From contig NZ_CP107008.1 in assembly GCF_025725685.1 (NCBI RefSeq), positions 3,534,001-3,598,000 of the forward strand: DNA of 64,000 bases, in the 5' to 3' direction. The notes beneath the pieces were generated by a model. It ran no database searches and was not told the origin of the DNA. It worked only from the letters and a program-made list of their open reading frames with translations. Of the stretch, positions 16,328 to 25,247 are shown in pieces. The first letter of the stretch is position 1. Every line of letters begins with the position of its first letter. A program made the translations under genes and the position numbers. This stretch comes from Halomonas sp. M4R1S46 (GTDB lineage: Bacteria; Pseudomonadota; Gammaproteobacteria; Pseudomonadales; Halomonadaceae).

Positions 16328-17204
16328 CCGTCGCAGCCCCTTCCTGCGGGCCCTGGAAGTCGATGACTCGCTGCCCATCGAGCCCGAGGCCATGCGCCAG
16401 TGGCTCGCCGATCTCGAGCGCCCGACCCGCTGGTGGCTGCGCCCGCTGCTGCAGGGGCTGCTGGGGGCGCTGCTGCATGTGATCTGGTTCCTCAAGCGAC
16501 TGCCGCTGCCGCAGTTCCGGGCCCACGGGCTGCTGCAGCGGCTGATCTGCTGGTTCTGCACCCATGCGGTCAGCCCCGAGGCCAACCTGCTGATCCTGCG
16601 GCACTTCGCCACCGAGTCGAACGTGATCAACTTCCTGGTGGACAACGGCGAGGTGGCGGACATCGCCCCTATGACGCTCTACCCACGGTGTATCCGGGAC
16701 ATGCGGGAAGCGACCTTCGTCGACCACGACCAGGAGCTGTTCCGCGCCTTCGCGGCAATGGGCCACTGGCGGCCGCGCCCGGCCCCGCTGGCCACGGAAG
16801 CCCTGCGCTGGACGCACTGGCGGCCGATCGCGATGGCGGACTTCAGGGTCCGCCGGCGGCGCACCCAGGTGCTGGACTTCGAGAGTGCCCATGGGCTGTT
16901 CATGTGCCTGTTCTGCCTGCTGCTGACCCGGGAGGAGTACCGCGACGCCATCAACGGCTTCAACCTGGACCAATCGCTGGCCATCCGCATCGGCCAGCTG
17001 ATCGGCGACCCGAGCCTGGCCGAGATGGCCTACAACAAGTACCCGCATTACCTGCTGGGGCCCTGGAACCTCGGTCAGCGCTTCCTGATGCATGGCTTCT
17101 TCACCGAGTACCTGTATGCGCGACTGGAGCGACTGCGACTGGCGGCGACAGCATCGCCTCGCGCGGCACAGCGCCCGGTCGGCGGCGAGCGTCACACGGC
17201 GTGA
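16320..17204 (+). CDS. Conserved membrane-associated protein, DUF6999-like
   Basis: A 294-residue protein that starts within the ATGA overlap of the iron-enzyme gene. It has a hydrophobic patch near residues 40-60 (LLQGLLGALLHVIWFL). A conserved core follows, with ATESNVINFLVDNGE, ESAHGLFMCLFCLLLTREEY and AYNKYPHYLLGPWNLGQRF. It resembles proteins listed as DUF6999 that accompany haem-oxygenase-like iron enzymes. No reaction is known. The tight coupling suggests it works with the enzyme in front. Confidence 0.65.
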   Translation: MTSRRSPFLRALEVDDSLPIEPEAMRQWLADLERPTRWWLRPLLQGLLGALLHVIWFLKRLPLPQFRAHGLLQRLICWFCTHAVSPEANLLILRHFATESNVINFLVDNGEVADIAPMTLYPRCIRDMREATFVDHDQELFRAFAAMGHWRPRPAPLATEALRWTHWRPIAMADFRVRRRRTQVLDFESAHGLFMCLFCLLLTREEYRDAINGFNLDQSLAIRIGQLIGDPSLAEMAYNKYPHYLLGPWNLGQRFLMHGFFTEYLYARLERLRLAATASPRAAQRPVGGERHTA

Positions 17205-17278
17205 CATTCCCCGGGGCCTTGGCCATATTATCCGGGTGCGCCACGCGCACGGACTCTCATCGCAAGGGAAAAGGGATT

Positions 17279-17959
17279 ATGTCGATCTATCGCAAGGCTG
17301 CGCTCGTGGCCCTTCCACTGCTGTGTTACACGGCGGGTGCCCAGGCCCTGGACTGGGAAGCCACCCCATCCTACGGCACCGTGAACCTCGTCTCCGGGTT
17401 CCAGCCCGACCCGCACCGCACCAGCCTCAGTGCGGGCGGCAACCGCTCCGCCGGCGAGGCGGGTCCCAACTGCAGCGGCCACGTCAGCGACAAGCCCGAC
17501 CTGGACCTCAACTACGAGGCCGGCCAGCACGTGCTGAGCATCTTCGTCGAGTCCCCGGCCGACACCACCCTGGTGGTCTACGACGGCGCCGGCAACTGGC
17601 ACTGCAACGACGACTACTCCACCGCGGCCGGCACCAATCCGGGCATCAAGTGGCACAACCCGCCATCCGGCAACTACAACATCTGGGTCGGCACCCATGC
17701 CGCCGGCGAGCTGCAGGACGCCACCCTCAACATCTCCGAGGCCAGCCCGTCCTGGGGCGCCAGCGGCGCCAGCTCGGGAAGCAGTGCCGGCGGCATCGAG
17801 TGGGGCGACAACACCAGCCGCTGGGCCAACGACGGCGAGTGCGACGATCCACGCTTCGGCGGCCCCGGGGTGCACTCGCTCAACATCGACGAGGACCGCT
17901 ACCACGACGCCAACGACTGCCGCGGCCTCTACGAGCAAGGCCAGGTCTACCTGAAGTGA
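17279..17959 (+). CDS. Secreted two-domain protein
   Basis: A 226-residue exported protein. The signal peptide MSIYRKAALVALPLLCYTAG ends at AQA. The first mature domain is a beta-sandwich resembling bacterial pre-peptidase C-terminal domains (DLDLNYEAGQHVLSIFVESP, TLVVYDGAGNWHCNDD). A Ser/Gly-rich linker leads to a short C-terminal module, WANDGECDDPRFGG then DANDCRGLYEQGQVYL. That module, with paired Cys and Asp, is seen in other secreted bacterial proteins. The role is unknown. Confidence 0.75.
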   Translation: MSIYRKAALVALPLLCYTAGAQALDWEATPSYGTVNLVSGFQPDPHRTSLSAGGNRSAGEAGPNCSGHVSDKPDLDLNYEAGQHVLSIFVESPADTTLVVYDGAGNWHCNDDYSTAAGTNPGIKWHNPPSGNYNIWVGTHAAGELQDATLNISEASPSWGASGASSGSSAGGIEWGDNTSRWANDGECDDPRFGGPGVHSLNIDEDRYHDANDCRGLYEQGQVYLK

Positions 17960-17974
17960 GCCCGACGATACCCC

Positions 17975-17999
17975 GCTGCCGGCCTGCCCGGCCGGCAGC
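17975..17999. terminator. Hairpin between convergent genes
   Basis: GCTGCCGGCC pairs with GGCCGGCAGC around a five-base loop. It sits midway between the stop of the secreted protein and the stop of the DUF3422 gene, and could end transcripts from both sides. There is no T-run. Confidence 0.5.
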
Positions 18000-18007
18000 A
18001 GACCCGC

Positions 18008-19243
18008 CTAGTGTTGCTTGACCCGCCATATCCGCCACGCCAGCCCCCCGATGACCAGCACCGCCAGCGGGCCGAACACCCCGACGGCGACGCGCGGCTC
18101 CATGGGCATGCCCAGGGCCCCGAGGCTCCCCAGGGCGAGCTTGATCAGGCTGAAGATGTAGTAGCTGATGACGATGATCGACAGGCCCTCGACGGCCTTC
18201 TGGATCTTCAGCTGGCTGCTGGTGCGCTCATTGAGGCTCTTGAGCATCTCGGCGTTCTGTTCCTCGATCTCCACCTGGGCACGAGTCCGCAGCAGGTCGT
18301 TGAGGCGCGCCACGTTCGCCGCCAACTGCTCCTGGCGGCGGTCCACCGCGGCGCAGTAGCGCACCGTGGGCAGGAAGCGGCGCATCAGGAAGACGCCCAG
18401 CCGCTGGCAGTCCCCGACTCGGGTCTCGCGCAGTTCCTCCACCCGGGTGAAGACGATCCTGGCGTAGGCCTCGGTGGCGCTGAAGCGGTGACGGCTGCGG
18501 GCGCCGCTGCGCTCCAGGCGAGCGGAGAGCGAGGCGATGGCACCCAGCAGCGGACGCGGCCCCTCGGAGTCGTCCTCGGCATTGCGATCGGAGAGCTCGC
18601 CCAGCTCGGCCTCGAACCCCGCCAGCTCGGTCCCGAGCCGCTTGGCCTGGGGCAGCGCCAGCGAGGCCATCATGCGGTAGGTCTCGATCTCCAGCAGGCG
18701 CCGCGCCATGCGACCCAGGCGGAAGTCGTTGAGGGCACGATTGACGATCAGCAGCCGGTTCACGCCATGCGCATCGAGGCGGAAGTCGCTCCACACCGCG
18801 GCATCGCCACCGCCGATGCGCGACCCGGCGGGGTCGCGAAACCCGCAGGCCCCGGTGTCGCTGCCCCAGGAGGCCTCCGACTCGACCAGGATCACGGTGG
18901 CGTTGATCAGCGCCTCCCGGTGGGCCTCGGCGATCTCGGCCAGGCGCGGCGGGGGCGGCGGCCAGATCTCCCCGTCGGGTGTCCGGGGCACCATCAGGGT
19001 CAGGGTGAAGAACTCGGTATGCCGCTCCCACTTCAGCACCTGCCCCTCCTCGAGGGTGAGGATGCCCTGCACCGCATCGGGGGCAAGGCTGGTTCCCGCC
19101 AGCTCGCAGAGGCGCGTGATGATGCCGTCGCAGACACCGTCGGTGTCGAGGAAGGCGTAGTGGTGGAGATGGGCCGGCTCCGAGAAGTAGATCGACGGGC
19201 GGGCGTGGAGCTCGTTATGCAGTTGCTCTCGCTGGGGGTGCAT
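18008..19243 (-). CDS. DUF3422 family inner-membrane protein
   Basis: A 411-residue protein. It begins MHPQREQLHNELHARPSIYF, the DUF3422 signature, followed by WERHTEFFTLTLM. A central helical region and two C-terminal membrane segments (IIVISYYIFSLIKLALG and VGVFGPLAVLVIGGLAWRIW) complete it. Family members are annotated as egg-lysin-like or stress-related, with no proven role. It stands alone between a hairpin and a 212-base gap with no recognised gene. Confidence 0.88.
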   Translation of the reverse strand: MHPQREQLHNELHARPSIYFSEPAHLHHYAFLDTDGVCDGIITRLCELAGTSLAPDAVQGILTLEEGQVLKWERHTEFFTLTLMVPRTPDGEIWPPPPPRLAEIAEAHREALINATVILVESEASWGSDTGACGFRDPAGSRIGGGDAAVWSDFRLDAHGVNRLLIVNRALNDFRLGRMARRLLEIETYRMMASLALPQAKRLGTELAGFEAELGELSDRNAEDDSEGPRPLLGAIASLSARLERSGARSRHRFSATEAYARIVFTRVEELRETRVGDCQRLGVFLMRRFLPTVRYCAAVDRRQEQLAANVARLNDLLRTRAQVEIEEQNAEMLKSLNERTSSQLKIQKAVEGLSIIVISYYIFSLIKLALGSLGALGMPMEPRVAVGVFGPLAVLVIGGLAWRIWRVKQH

Positions 19244-19455
19244 GGTCGGGTCCGAAAGGGGATGGGTAGACCGAGACTAAGGTCCAAGACCCGCCGGGCC
19301 AACCGCCGCCCTCAACGCGGCGAGGCCCGCCAGGCCGGCGGGGCCCCCTCCCTGGCAGTGGAATCAACGACTTGCCACGCCAGGGCGGCGGAATCGAGGC
19401 GGCGGCGACCGCCCGGCTGCGTCCTTTTGCCCCACCCCGTCGCAGGAGCCGCGAC

Positions 19456-20424
19456 TCATAGCCACTTCATGCGCCGGAACACCCACAGCAGGCCGAGGCC
19501 GATGGCGAGCATCACCAGCAGCACCAGGAAGTAGCCGTAGCGGTAGGCCAGCTCCGGCATGTGGGCAAAGTTCATGCCGTAGATGCCGGCGATGAAGGTC
19601 AGGGGCACGAAGATGGCGGTGATCACCGTCAGCACCCGCATGGTGCGGTTGAGCTGGTGCGACGAGAGCGAGATGTAGCCGTCGATCAGGTCGCCACAGA
19701 TGTCGTAGTACATCTGGGTCAGGCTATGCAACCGCTCGAAGCGCTCGTGCACGTCATTGATGGCGTGCAGGGTCTCCTCCTCGTCGCGGGGCAGGTGCGC
19801 ATAGTCATAGGCGGTGAGTTCCTGGGTGATGCCGAGATGGTAGCTGAAGACCCGGCGCATCTTGACCAGCCGCGAGCGAAAGGCGATGACCCGGCGCATC
19901 AGGGCATCGCTGCCATCGTCGATCAGTGCATCCTCCAGGTCGCTGAGCTGGTTCTCGAATTCCAGCAGGCTGTTCAGGTAGTAGCCGGCGGAGGCGTACA
20001 TGACCCGCAGTGCCACGTGTTCGGGCGAGCGCTTGAGCAGGGTGCTGCCCTCGTGTTCCCGGAGACGGTCGATGCTCAGTGCCAGCCCCGGGTGCAGGCT
20101 GATCAGGAAGCGCTCGCCGAGGAGGAAGGCGACCTGCTGGGGCACGTAGTTCAGCTCGGCATCGAAGGAGGAGATGCCGCGATAGAGGATCAGGGTGTGA
20201 TCCTCGAATTCCTCGATCTTCGGTGGATGACGTTCACGCTGGGCATCGTCGATGGCCAGGGGATGGCCGCCGAAGGCCTCCAGCATGGCGCGCTCGCGCT
20301 CCGGGGGCTCGCCCTGCAGGTCGATCCAGATACGGCTTCCCGCCTCGTCGCGCCAGTGCGCGATCAGCTCCTCGCCTCCCTGCATGACCCGGCCGTCGCC
20401 GCTCACCAGTAGCGTTCGTATCAT
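19456..20424 (-). CDS. CorA-family magnesium/zinc transporter
   Basis: A 322-residue metal-ion channel protein. A long cytoplasmic alpha/beta domain with KIEEFEDHTLILYRGI leads to two C-terminal membrane helices. The pore motif is intact (IAGIYGMNFAHMPEL, GMN at the end of TM1). The short GMN-x6 loop and basic tail FRRMKWL are normal. CorA homologues import Mg2+, and ZntB homologues move Zn2+; the sequence alone does not separate them. The start MIRTLLVSG is the only one matching the family N-terminus. Confidence 0.9.
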   Translation of the reverse strand: MIRTLLVSGDGRVMQGGEELIAHWRDEAGSRIWIDLQGEPPERERAMLEAFGGHPLAIDDAQRERHPPKIEEFEDHTLILYRGISSFDAELNYVPQQVAFLLGERFLISLHPGLALSIDRLREHEGSTLLKRSPEHVALRVMYASAGYYLNSLLEFENQLSDLEDALIDDGSDALMRRVIAFRSRLVKMRRVFSYHLGITQELTAYDYAHLPRDEEETLHAINDVHERFERLHSLTQMYYDICGDLIDGYISLSSHQLNRTMRVLTVITAIFVPLTFIAGIYGMNFAHMPELAYRYGYFLVLLVMLAIGLGLLWVFRRMKWL

Positions 20425-20519
20425 CGCTTGGTCATCCTTTGACGAGACAATGCGCGCAGCGTGTGGCACCGGCCTTCGCCTGGCCCGGCACCGTTCCCCT
20501 TTCACCGCCGGGAGGTCGC

Positions 20520-20786
20520 ATGACCGACACCCACCGCGTCGGCGAGGTCTTCCGCGCCTTTCTGCTGCTGGGGCTGAGCGCCTTCGGTGGCCCCATCGCC
20601 CATCCGGGAGACTTTCGCAGCGAATTCGTCGCCCGTCGAGGCTGGCTCGACGAGCACGCCTACGCGGATCTCGTGGCGCTGTGCCAGTTCCTGCCCGGCC
20701 CGGCCAGCAGCCAGGTAGGCTTCACCTTGCTGTCGGTCTGGCGGCGGCCGTTCCGGGTCAGGCTTCGGCCTCGTAGACCGACTTGA
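20520..20786 (+). pseudogene. chrA: 5' remnant of chromate transporter chrA
   Basis: The first about 65 residues (VGEVFRAFLLLGLSAFGGPI, YADLVALCQFLPGPASSQVG) match the N-terminus of ChrA chromate/sulphate transporters, including the FGGP and PGPASSQ motifs. After FTLLSVWRRP the frame leaves the family and stops. A full ChrA has about 400-450 residues. The start codon and GGGAGGTCGC site survive. The 3' end overlaps the convergent DUF3581 gene, so the rest was deleted. Confidence 0.8.
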
Positions 20787-21471
20787 GCCGGTAGAACTCC
20801 TCGACCACCTCGTCCATGGCCGCGGCGTCGTAGGGACACAGGCCACTCACCACCAGCTTCTTGGAGCCGGTACCGACCTCCTCGCCGCCGGCGAGGATGC
20901 GGAACTCCAGCAGGGCATCGCCGCGCTTGCCGGTCACCGCCAGGGAGGAGTCGACCAGTTCCAGGCCGGGCTCGATGCCGTTCAGGCGCTCCAGGGCGAA
21001 GCCCATGCTGTCGTAGATCACCAGCGGGCGCCTGGGGTTGAACATCACGCCCTGGTCTTCCATCAGCGGCTTGAGGTAGTGCGGGAAGTTCTTCCCCGAG
21101 AAGGCCACGTAGCAACGGGTGAAGGCCTCGACGACGGCTTCGTCGTGGGTCACCTCACCGCTGCGCTCCGCCTCGAGATAGCACTTGCCGTCGTCGTCAC
21201 GCACGCGAATCAGGCCATCGTCGTCCTCGGCGAAGGTCAGCGGGACACCGTCCCCGACCATGCTCAGGAAGCGGAAGGTCATGCGCTGGGAGAGGCCGAA
21301 GCGCGCCAGCACCAGGGCGAAGAGCAGATCTCCCGGCACGCAGAAGCGGCGCGCATCCGGGTTATGGATGGGATTGAAGTCACCGGCGACACGCTTGGCG
21401 AAACGGCTGGCCTGCTCTGCGGAGATGCAGAGGCGCGAGCCCGTGCGCGAGTGGTAGTCATCGAGAAACAT
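20758..21471 (-). CDS. DUF3581 family protein
   Basis: A 237-residue cytoplasmic protein matching DUF3581, with the MaoC/hot-dog-like start ISAEQASRFAKRVAGDFNPI and HNPDARRFCVPGDLLFALVL. The FNPIHNPD motif is characteristic of hydratase-type hot-dog folds, so binding of an acyl thioester is possible but unproven. Its 3' end overlaps the chrA remnant by 29 bases, evidence that the deletion brought the two together. The family is gammaproteobacterial. Confidence 0.85.
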   Translation of the reverse strand: MFLDDYHSRTGSRLCISAEQASRFAKRVAGDFNPIHNPDARRFCVPGDLLFALVLARFGLSQRMTFRFLSMVGDGVPLTFAEDDDGLIRVRDDDGKCYLEAERSGEVTHDEAVVEAFTRCYVAFSGKNFPHYLKPLMEDQGVMFNPRRPLVIYDSMGFALERLNGIEPGLELVDSSLAVTGKRGDALLEFRILAGGEEVGTGSKKLVVSGLCPYDAAAMDEVVEEFYRLKSVYEAEA

Positions 21472-21730
21472 GCGTCTTGAGCCTGCCCTGAGTCATTGGC
21501 GTTGCGATGGTCCGCCCGGCCTCGGCCGGAAGGGCCAGATGATGCCATAAATTCCCCGCCGGCGGGGGAACGAATCGCGGCGAGCTGTCCGGGGTCAGGG
21601 AACCGCCAGAAGGCTTCCGCCCCCTACCAAAGGGGCAGGCCAGAAAGCGTTTCGATTCAGCACGATATGGTAAAATTCGCGCGTTTTCGAACCCTTTCCC
21701 TCATTTTCTTCCCTTAGGATGATCGCCGCC

Positions 21731-23215
21731 ATGCAGACCATCTGTTCCTCCCCCAACCGGCCCAGGCACCCCGCTCGATGGCCTGGCATTCCGATTCTCT
21801 TCCTCTCGCTCGTCGCCTTCGCCTCTCCCGCCCTCGCCTCCCAGGGCGAACTCGACCTGACCACCTCCTTCGTCGGCCTGCTGGCCGTGGTGATCTTCGT
21901 CCTCGCCTATGCCCTGGTCATGGCCGAGGAGAAGATCCACATGCGCAAGTCCAAGCCGGTGCTGGTGGCGGCCGGCATCATCTGGGGCCTGATCGGCTGG
22001 GTCTATGTCAAGGCCGGGATCTCGGCGGAATCCGAACACGCCTTCCGCACCACCCTGCTGGAATTCACCGAGCTGATGCTCTTCCTGCTGGTGGCGATGA
22101 CCTATATCAACGCCATGGACGAGCGTCGCGTCTTCGATACCCTGCGCGCCTGGATGGTACGCAAGGGCTTCAGCTACCGAACCCTGTTCTGGATCACCGG
22201 CCTGCTGGCCTTCGTCATCTCGCCGGTGGCCGACAACCTGACCACCGCCCTGCTGATGTGCGCGGTGGTCACCAAGGTGGCCGAGGGCGACAAGCGCTTC
22301 ATCAACCTGGCCTGCATCAACATCGTGGTCGCCGCCAACGCCGGCGGCGCCTTCAGCCCCTTCGGCGACATCACCACCCTGATGGTCTGGCAGGCGGGCA
22401 TCATCCAGTTCCAGGAGTTCTTCGCGCTGCTGATACCGTCGTTCGTGAACTTCATCATCCCCGCCGTGGTGATGAGCGCCTTCATCAAGAATCGCGTCCC
22501 GGCGAGCCTCGAGGAGGACGTGCAGCTCAAGCGCGGTGCGCGACGGATCATCCTGCTGTTCCTGTTCACCGTGGCCACCGCCGTGGGCTACCACACCCTG
22601 CTGCACCTGCCGCCGGTGCTGGGCATGATGACCGGGCTCGGCTACCTGCAGTTCTTCGGCTACTACCTGCGTCAGAGCCTGCCGCGCTCCCTGGAGCGCA
22701 AGCGCAGCCTCTACACCCAGCGCGGCGACTGGAAGATGCTCGAACAGCTGGGCAGCGTGGTGCCCTTCGACGTCTTCAACCGGGTCGCCCGAGCCGAGTG
22801 GGACACCCTGCTGTTCTTCTACGGCGTGGTGATGTGCGTGGGGGGCCTCGGCTTCATGGGCTACCTCGGCCTGCTCTCCGACGCGCTCTATACCGGCTGG
22901 AACGCCACCTGGGCCAACGTCGCCCTGGGCGTGATCTCGGCGGTGGTCGACAACATTCCGGTGATGTTCGCGGTGCTGACCATGGAGCCGGACATGTCCC
23001 ACGGGCACTGGCTGCTGATCACCCTCACCGCCGGTGTCGGCGGCAGCCTGCTGTCGATCGGCTCCGCGGCCGGGGTGGCGCTGATGGGTCAGGCCCGCGG
23101 CAACTACACCTTCATGGGCCACCTGCGCTGGTCGCCGGTGATCGCACTGGGCTATGTCGCCAGCGTCCTCGCCCACCTGTGGATCAACGCGGACAGCTTT
23201 GGCACTTTCGGCTGA
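21731..23215 (+). CDS. nhaD: Na+/H+ antiporter NhaD
   Basis: A 494-residue inner-membrane antiporter with about twelve hydrophobic segments after a cleavable-looking N-terminus (FLSLVAFASPALAS). Conserved features are ISPVADNLTTALLMCAVV, NIVVAANAGGAFSPFGDITT and ISAVVDNIPVMFAV, the ion-site regions of the NhaD group. NhaD exports Na+ and Li+ at alkaline pH and is typical of halophiles and haloalkaliphiles. AGGA ten bases upstream favours this ATG; another in-frame ATG lies four codons earlier with no good site. The leader (21472-21730) contains no other gene. Confidence 0.93.
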   Translation: MQTICSSPNRPRHPARWPGIPILFLSLVAFASPALASQGELDLTTSFVGLLAVVIFVLAYALVMAEEKIHMRKSKPVLVAAGIIWGLIGWVYVKAGISAESEHAFRTTLLEFTELMLFLLVAMTYINAMDERRVFDTLRAWMVRKGFSYRTLFWITGLLAFVISPVADNLTTALLMCAVVTKVAEGDKRFINLACINIVVAANAGGAFSPFGDITTLMVWQAGIIQFQEFFALLIPSFVNFIIPAVVMSAFIKNRVPASLEEDVQLKRGARRIILLFLFTVATAVGYHTLLHLPPVLGMMTGLGYLQFFGYYLRQSLPRSLERKRSLYTQRGDWKMLEQLGSVVPFDVFNRVARAEWDTLLFFYGVVMCVGGLGFMGYLGLLSDALYTGWNATWANVALGVISAVVDNIPVMFAVLTMEPDMSHGHWLLITLTAGVGGSLLSIGSAAGVALMGQARGNYTFMGHLRWSPVIALGYVASVLAHLWINADSFGTFG

Positions 23216-23222
23216 GCCGCGC

Positions 23223-23246
23223 GCCCGGCGGCCTCAGCCGCCGGGC
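23223..23246 (+). terminator. Terminator hairpin after nhaD
   Basis: GCCCGGCGGC pairs with GCCGCCGGGC around a CTCA loop, eight bases after the nhaD stop. It is followed only by a weak TTAG. Confidence 0.6.
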
Positions 23247-23360
23247 TTAGTCGCCAGAATCAGGATTCTCGTTGAAGTCCCTCCTGTACATTGCCTTCCC
23301 GTGATGTAGTTTATGAAGGTAAGCTGTGCAAAAACCTCAGGCTGGGCACTGAGCGCTGCC

Positions 23361-23404
23361 CCTGGTTAGCCTGACGTCAATAATAACCAGGCCCGATATC
23401 GGGC
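23361..23404. promoter_or_regulatory. Nested palindromes in the leader of the sensor operon
   Basis: The 330-base gap after the nhaD hairpin holds no gene. It contains CCTGGTTA (23361-23368) pairing with TAACCAGG (23384-23391) across 15 bases. TGACGTCA (23372-23379) lies inside that loop. A perfect 14-base palindrome, GCCCGATATCGGGC (23391-23404), follows. This could be an operator cluster or a structured leader for the downstream three-gene unit. It does not match any riboswitch core I know. Confidence 0.4.
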
Positions 23405-23578
23405 TGCAGGGGGAATGCGTCATCGACTCACCAATGCCCCATCTTCCAACACGGGCCGCCGGGTACCGCTGGCCCTGCAGGCCGAGCGAGTACAGCACGC
23501 CATGCGAGCTCTATCTCTGAGTCCTCCCCGCCTGCCGGCGCTCCTCCGCGTTGTCGACGACCGCAGGAGGCTGTGCAC

Positions 23579-24013
23579 ATGGCGTGGCTGAGATTCGTGA
23601 CCCTGCTGGCATGGGGCCTGATGAGCCTCGTACCCTCGGCGATGGCCCAGGACCCTGACGTGCTGCTGGTGGCCAATGCCGATGTCGATACGCACCACCT
23701 GACACGGGATACCACCCGGGCCATCTTCGCCATGCGCCAACGCACCTGGCCCGACGGCCAGGCCGCCAGGGTCTTCGTATTGCCCAGTAGCCACCCGGTG
23801 CACGCCCGCTTCGTCAAGGAGCGCCTCTCGGTCTACCCCCACCAGCTTCAGCTGGCCTGGGACCGGGTGGTCTTCTCGGGGACGGGGCAGGCTCCCAACC
23901 GCGTTCGCACCCAGGGGGAGATGCTCGAGCAGATTGCCAGCACCTCCGGCGCCCTGGGATATCTTCAAAGGGAGTATCTGGATGACCGTGTCCAAGTCAT
24001 TTCGATGGAGTGA
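23579..24013 (+). CDS. PstS-like periplasmic protein
   Basis: A 144-residue exported protein: signal peptide MAWLRFVTLLAWGLMSLVPS with cleavage after AMA. The short mature domain (FAMRQRTWPDGQAARVFVLP, then HPVHARFVKERLSVYPHQLQ) resembles the half-size phosphate-ABC substrate-binding-like proteins found beside porins and c-di-GMP enzymes. An AGGAGG site eight bases upstream sets the start. It overlaps the next gene by 32 bases. The ligand is unknown; phosphate is only a family-level guess. Confidence 0.75.
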   Translation: MAWLRFVTLLAWGLMSLVPSAMAQDPDVLLVANADVDTHHLTRDTTRAIFAMRQRTWPDGQAARVFVLPSSHPVHARFVKERLSVYPHQLQLAWDRVVFSGTGQAPNRVRTQGEMLEQIASTSGALGYLQREYLDDRVQVISME

Positions 24014-25202
24014 GCCGCGCCCCGCCCTGCTCATGGGTGCCGCGCTGCTCGCGACCATCACCCAGGCACACGGCAAGGAAGAGAAGGTCCTGGATACGCT
24101 CCAGCTGCATGGCTTCCTGAGCCAGGCGCTGGTGATCACCGACGACAACGACTTCTTCGGCCCCAGCAGTAGCGACGAAGGCAGCCTCAAGTTCACCGAG
24201 ATCGGGGCCAACGTGTCACTGCGCCCCCACGAGGACGTGCTGATTGCGGCCCAGGTGCTCAGCCGGCGGGCCGGCGGGGATGGCAGCGAGGCCAGCCCCG
24301 AGCTCGACTATGGTCTGATCGACTACCAGATCCAGTCGAACCAGCAGCGCAACTTCGGAGTCCAGGTCGGCCGCTTCAAGAACCCGTTCGGCTTCTATAA
24401 CCAGACTCGGGATGTGGCCTTCACGCGCCCGAGCATCCTGCTGCCGCAGTCGATCTATTTCGACCGTACCCGGTCGCTGGCGCTGTCGGCCGATGGGGTC
24501 CTCGGCTACTACGAGGAACGCCTGTCCCAGGGCGCGCTGCGCTTCCAGGCCGGCGTGGGACGTGTCCAGGCCGGCGACGACCTGCGCCGCACCCTGCGCC
24601 TCGACCGGATCCCCGGCGATCTCGAGCCGGAAACCTCGGCCATCGGACAGGTCCGCTACGAACACGACGGCGGTCGCATCGTCGCAGCCCTGAGCACCGC
24701 CAATGTCGGCGCGCATTTCGACTCGCGCCTGACCGGTCTCAGCGACGGTGACTTCTACTTCCGCCCCTGGATCCTGTCGCTCCAGTACAACGCCGAGTAT
24801 TGGAGCCTGACGACAGAATATGCCCTGCGTGAATCGGGAATGGAGGATTTCAATGATCCACGCTTCAATTTCGACACGACGGGGGAAAGCTGGTACATCC
24901 AATACACTCGACGCTTCCTGGATGACTGGCAGTGGCTAGTACGCTACGACAGCTTGATCAGCAACCGCGATGACCGTTCAGGCAAAGCCTTCGAGGCCGC
25001 AGGGGCTGGGCCCGCTCACTCACAGTTTGCGAAGGACATGACCTTCGGCCTTCAGTGGACGCCGCATCCCAGGTTGTTGCTCTCCGGGGAGTACCATCAT
25101 GTCGATGGCACCGGTTGGCTACCGGCCCAGGACAACCCCGATCCGAGCGAGACAGACAGATACTGGAACATGCTGCTTTTCCAGATGTCGCTACGTTTCT
25201 GA
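23982..25202 (+). CDS. Outer-membrane beta-barrel (porin-like)
   Basis: A 406-residue exported protein. The mature part alternates amphipathic strands with turns (FGVQVGRFKNPFGFYNQTRD, WSLTTEYALRESG, DWQWLVRYDSLISN) and ends in a strand terminating in Phe (MLLFQMSLRF), the usual outer-membrane assembly signal. The start MTVSKSFRW follows AAAGGAGT inside the end of the preceding gene, so the two are translationally coupled. The barrel probably serves the sensing unit formed with the PstS-like protein and the GGDEF-EAL protein. Confidence 0.8.
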   Translation: MTVSKSFRWSEPRPALLMGAALLATITQAHGKEEKVLDTLQLHGFLSQALVITDDNDFFGPSSSDEGSLKFTEIGANVSLRPHEDVLIAAQVLSRRAGGDGSEASPELDYGLIDYQIQSNQQRNFGVQVGRFKNPFGFYNQTRDVAFTRPSILLPQSIYFDRTRSLALSADGVLGYYEERLSQGALRFQAGVGRVQAGDDLRRTLRLDRIPGDLEPETSAIGQVRYEHDGGRIVAALSTANVGAHFDSRLTGLSDGDFYFRPWILSLQYNAEYWSLTTEYALRESGMEDFNDPRFNFDTTGESWYIQYTRRFLDDWQWLVRYDSLISNRDDRSGKAFEAAGAGPAHSQFAKDMTFGLQWTPHPRLLLSGEYHHVDGTGWLPAQDNPDPSETDRYWNMLLFQMSLRF

Positions 25203-25247
25203 CGTTCTCTCCGCGACACCCCCCATCCGAATCAGGGAATCGGAGAG

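Noticed and set aside
23247..23578. Possible c-di-GMP riboswitch before the GGDEF-EAL unit
   Set aside because: The conserved GEMM core blocks are not present; only palindromes are seen.
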